Assembly: GCA_018818505.1 (NCBI GenBank)
Contig: JAHIRR010000115.1
Span: 1-5,718 of the forward strand
DNA: 5,718 bases
Reading direction: 5' to 3'
Source of the DNA: Candidatus Omnitrophota bacterium
GTDB lineage: Bacteria > Omnitrophota > Koll11 > Gorgyraeales > Gorgyraeaceae
The notes beneath the pieces were generated by a model, which was given only the letters and a program-made list of their open reading frames with translations, was not told where the DNA came from and made no database searches. Both the position numbers and the translations under genes were made by a program. Positions 3,183 to 5,718 of the stretch are shown here, in pieces. Positions within the stretch are counted from its first letter, which is position 1. Every line of letters begins with the position of its first letter.

Positions 3183-5486
3183 GCTCCTAACTCCCTTAGG
3201 CCGATTTTAAAAGCAAACCATTTGATCGAGAAAGCAGCTGAAGAAATTTTCAAGGAAAAAACCATCCCTTCTAACAACGATATCACCAGAGAGGACATTA
3301 AAGAGTTTACCAAGGTATTGCGCTGTCTTATGGGCAGGCAAACCTATATTGCTAAAAGCGGCCATACCAACACTTCTCTTCCACTAGCAGAGTTATACGC
3401 AGCCCTTTATTTACTTGGTGTTCTGCATTTTGATATAGAAGATCTTGCGTGGGAGTATCGCGACAGGTTCCATAGTGCAGGCCATGACTATCTATCTGTA
3501 TATGCCCTGGACTTTTTATTGGGACTTCTCACTAAAGAGGAGCTTGACGGTCTAAGAAGCATGGATTTTCCTCGTGTACCTGGACATCGCAGCACAATTA
3601 CCCCTCTTGTTGAGCAAAACGAAGGGGCTCTAGGCGAAACGCCTGGTCATGGCATAGGCAATGCTATAGTTGCTAAAATGGAAAAAACAAATTTCCATAC
3701 CACTGTAGTACTGGGTGATGGGGAGCTTCAAAGACCCGAGGTCTATACTTCTATCGAGCTTGCTGTTAATTTACTCGAAAAGGGTCAAATTGGCGTTATA
3801 ACCTTTGTCATTAACTGGAACAAAGCTCAACGTGATGGTTTTGCCAAAGATTTTGGCACAGACAATCTTGAGCAAAAATTTGAAGCTTTTGGTTGCGATG
3901 TAAACACAGTGGACGGCCATGATGCCTTTGCAATAGCAGAGGTGCTCAAGAATGCGAAAAAGACTGATGATAAGATCTCAGTGGTTATAATTGACACGGT
4001 AAAAGGCAAAGGTTTCTCTGAAATGTCTAAAGGTAAGAGAGGCTTTATGAGACACGGAACAGCTATTAGAAATAAGGAGGAATATCTCAAGTTCCTAAAA
4101 GAAATAGGGGTCTCTGTTACAGAAACTGATCTGAAATCAACGCGTGTAGGCGATGATGAAATTTTAGTGGACGATTTAGAGACAACATTGAAAACAAAAT
4201 TTGATATGCAGAGAATTAACAAGGTAATTGACATAGTTAAGCAAAGGAACGCAGAATACCGTAGGCAAATAGAAAAAAAGGAACTTAAGGACTGGGGCGA
4301 AGACGGAAATCCCCATCTAAAACCACTTGACTTGAGCTGGCTTGAGGAAGAGATGAAACAAAAATCCGAGCGTTATAAATTAGAAGATGAGGTAGCCACC
4401 CGCATAGGTGTCGGCCAAATCCTCACTGAGATAATAGAAGAGCACCCTGAACTTGCCAATCGTATTTTAATCGGGACTGCGGATTTGGAAGAGTCTTCGC
4501 AAATGCATAAGGCTGGTGCCATGCTGCCTTTTGGCAGATTTCAGGGAGGTATCCGTGAAGAAGTCATTGTGTCTGCGATTATTGCTGCGTCTGTTGCTTC
4601 GCGAGATAGAGAGGGCAAACCAAGAATTATTTCAATATTCAGCACACTTGATTTTGCTACTAACAATGTAGTGCAACAGCTACGCATGGGTGACCAGACT
4701 GATGGCGCGAGTTTTGGTCTTGTTATGCCCCATTCTGGCAAGGTTGGAGATGATGGACCTACACACCACGCTTTCAATACGGGTGAGGTTGTTAGAAGTC
4801 TTGATGGGTTCGAGATTCTCGAACCTTATGATGCTAACTCAGCGGCAGACCTTCTTAAACAAACCTTGGTCAAGATAGCACAAGGCAATGCCCGCGTTTA
4901 TCTTAAACTCCACCGCGGCACTCAAGGACTAACAAAGGTTTATGAGAGACCTGCTGGTTATAACCCTCTTGCAGATAGTTTCGTAGCGTATGAAACAGAA
5001 GGAGTTGATGCTAATGTTCCACCTGATGGCATTATTGTCTCTATGGGTATCATGTACGGGGAGGCACTAGAAGCAGCCAAGAAATTAGAAAAAAAAGGTC
5101 GCAAGGTAAGAGTGATTTGTATAATGAATTCTACAAAAGCTGAACAAGAAAATTCGGAGTTAAGCAAATTGCTTGTGCCTGGAGCACCTACTGTTACTGC
5201 TCATGACCAAAGTCGAAAGTTTCTCAAAGCCGTAGTAGGCGGTGTAGTCACAGATATGCCTTATAAGTGGGGAGATAAACCAACCGTAATATCTTTGGGA
5301 ATTACCGATAAAGGTTTAAGCTTTCGCGTAAACCGGGGCCGCACGGAAATTGAGAGAGCTTACGCTAAGTATAATCTGCACTCCAATGGCATCGCTGCCA
5401 CGATGGAAACCCTTATAACCAGCAGAGAACAAGATATACAAATCCGTTTAGCTGGACATAAGAATGGGACTTCTCAGTTTCTATAA
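3102..5486 (+). CDS. Transketolase-family enzyme with an apparent signal peptide
   Basis: This 794-residue protein has all three transketolase domains: TPP-binding about 72-330, pyrimidine-binding about 430-605, C-terminal about 635-770. Key residues seem intact: SGH (H88), AGH (H128), PGH (H162), the metal/TPP motif GDGELQ (205-210) with N240, RHG (H318), catalytic Glu in GIRE (E486), and GDDGPTHH (H555). Classical transketolase moves two-carbon units between ketose and aldose phosphates in the cytoplasm. Here the N-terminus has basic K8-K9, a hydrophobic core (about 10-22) and a likely cleavage site AYG|AP after residue 27, followed by about 45 extra residues. The family is usually about 620-680 residues; the surplus is this leader, a long inter-domain linker (about 330-428) and a C-terminal tail. 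Promoter, RBS and terminator make it a single-gene unit. The substrate may differ from classical transketolase. Confidence 0.88.
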   Translation: MYYLEGIKKIISSVIIITFIFTNTAYGAPNSLRPILKANHLIEKAAEEIFKEKTIPSNNDITREDIKEFTKVLRCLMGRQTYIAKSGHTNTSLPLAELYAALYLLGVLHFDIEDLAWEYRDRFHSAGHDYLSVYALDFLLGLLTKEELDGLRSMDFPRVPGHRSTITPLVEQNEGALGETPGHGIGNAIVAKMEKTNFHTTVVLGDGELQRPEVYTSIELAVNLLEKGQIGVITFVINWNKAQRDGFAKDFGTDNLEQKFEAFGCDVNTVDGHDAFAIAEVLKNAKKTDDKISVVIIDTVKGKGFSEMSKGKRGFMRHGTAIRNKEEYLKFLKEIGVSVTETDLKSTRVGDDEILVDDLETTLKTKFDMQRINKVIDIVKQRNAEYRRQIEKKELKDWGEDGNPHLKPLDLSWLEEEMKQKSERYKLEDEVATRIGVGQILTEIIEEHPELANRILIGTADLEESSQMHKAGAMLPFGRFQGGIREEVIVSAIIAASVASRDREGKPRIISIFSTLDFATNNVVQQLRMGDQTDGASFGLVMPHSGKVGDDGPTHHAFNTGEVVRSLDGFEILEPYDANSAADLLKQTLVKIAQGNARVYLKLHRGTQGLTKVYERPAGYNPLADSFVAYETEGVDANVPPDGIIVSMGIMYGEALEAAKKLEKKGRKVRVICIMNSTKAEQENSELSKLLVPGAPTVTAHDQSRKFLKAVVGGVVTDMPYKWGDKPTVISLGITDKGLSFRVNRGRTEIERAYAKYNLHSNGIAATMETLITSREQDIQIRLAGHKNGTSQFL

Positions 5487-5525
5487 TAATTCCGTAATTT
5501 GACATAATAGACCTAACATTAGAGC

Positions 5526-5558
5526 ACAAAAAGCCCATAGAAAAGATGGGCTTTTTGT
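5526..5558 (+). terminator. Intrinsic terminator after the transketolase gene
   Basis: ACAAAAAGCCCAT (5526-5538) pairs perfectly with ATGGGCTTTTTGT (5546-5558) across the 7-base loop AGAAAAG, giving a 13-bp stem whose 3' arm contains the T-run. It lies 39 bases after the stop codon. The A-run on the 5' side could allow it to work on the other strand as well. Confidence 0.85.
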
Positions 5559-5604
5559 ATGTCCTACAAAATAAGCAGACGTCCTATTTAAGGTACACCC
5601 TACC

Positions 5605-5633
5605 TTGACTAAATAAGCCTAAAGTAGTATCAT
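5605..5633 (+). promoter_or_regulatory. Sigma70-type promoter of the parvulin gene
   Basis: TTGACT (5605-5610) and TATCAT (5628-5633) each match the consensus at 5 of 6 positions and are separated by exactly 17 bases. The -10 box is 30 bases before the ATG at 5664, so the leader would be short, about 23 bases. Located after the terminator at 5526-5558, it starts a new transcription unit. Confidence 0.65.
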
Positions 5634-5651
5634 GTATGCATTCAACATTAA

Positions 5652-5659
5652 AAGGAGGT
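5652..5659 (+). promoter_or_regulatory. Near-perfect ribosome binding site of the parvulin gene
   Basis: AAGGAGGT lies 4 bases before the ATG at 5664 and is complementary to the 16S rRNA 3' end. It fixes the start codon and predicts efficient translation. Confidence 0.85.
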
Positions 5660-5663
5660 ACGT

Positions 5664-5718
5664 ATGAGCACAGCAACTGCGCGGCATATTTTGGTTGAGA
5701 CACAGGAGGAAGCTGAAA
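5664..5718 (+). CDS. Parvulin-type peptidyl-prolyl cis-trans isomerase (3' partial)
   Basis: Eighteen complete codons are visible: MSTATARHILVETQEEAE. ARHILV followed by a Thr-Glu/Gln-rich turn and an acidic helix start is the N-terminal strand of the parvulin (PpiC/rotamase) fold, in which the His belongs to the active-site histidine pair. These enzymes speed cis-trans isomerisation of peptide bonds before proline. There is no signal peptide and the rotamase domain begins at once, so this is likely a small cytoplasmic parvulin of about 90 residues, as in E. coli PpiC, unless further domains follow outside the window. It has its own promoter and a very strong RBS, suggesting abundant expression. 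The assignment rests on a short stretch. Confidence 0.7.
   Translation, partial: MSTATARHILVETQEEAE

Noticed and set aside
3827..4234. Minus-strand ORF of 135 codons
   Set aside because: It lies wholly antisense to the well-supported transketolase; its composition is that of an antisense shadow and no RBS or promoter is visible.
5499..5504. TTGACA after the transketolase stop
   Set aside because: The expected -10 position has no match and the terminator at 5526-5558 follows directly.
1..5718. CRISPR array, tRNA or rRNA genes, integrase attachment site
   Set aside because: No regularly spaced repeats, no cloverleaf-like sequence and no rRNA-like stretch were seen; the repeats present are isolated palindromic units.

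Overview
The window looks like part of a bacterial chromosome of moderate to lowish GC (judged by eye), probably from an uncultured or metagenome-derived lineage. Shine-Dalgarno sites are strong, two promoters are sigma70-like, and the intergenic DNA is rich in palindromic repeats. A secretion signal ending TNTAYGAPNSLRP on a metabolic enzyme, and a broken AbiEii-type nucleotidyltransferase, remind me of Omnitrophota (former OP3) genomes. That assignment is recollection, not proof.

Layout: (1) 1-114 is the C-terminus of a protein ending in a zinc ribbon. (2) 115-413 has no gene and holds nested inverted repeats around a perfect 38-bp palindrome. (3) 414-1288 is a tight three-gene plus-strand operon: two single-domain PilZ (c-di-GMP receptor type) proteins overlapping by ATGA, then a two-helix small membrane protein. 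A fourth small gene (1291-1543) appears broken by a palindromic repeat. (4) 1544-1658 is non-coding with a short ATTGC/GCAAT repeat. (5) On the minus strand, 2097-1659 holds a small conserved-looking gene and a truncated nucleotidyltransferase with an altered acidic motif. (6) 2104-3009 (+) is a PfkB-family sugar kinase. It carries an in-frame copy of the same short repeat, and a terminator-like hairpin close to its start codon. (7) 3028-5486 is a self-contained transcription unit: an extended -10 promoter with a LacI/CcpA-like operator in its spacer, a strong RBS, a transketolase-family protein with an apparent signal peptide, and a downstream intrinsic terminator. (8) 5605 onward is a new promoter and RBS leading into a parvulin-type peptidyl-prolyl isomerase cut by the window end.

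How the genes may work together: the PilZ pair and the membrane protein plausibly form one c-di-GMP-responsive surface or motility unit. The sugar kinase and the transketolase both act on sugars or sugar phosphates, but the transketolase has its own promoter and an apparent export signal, so a shared pathway is only an inference. The most unusual items are the secreted-looking transketolase with intact catalytic residues, the operator embedded in its promoter, the repeat-derived peptide inside the kinase, and the intragenic terminator-like hairpin.
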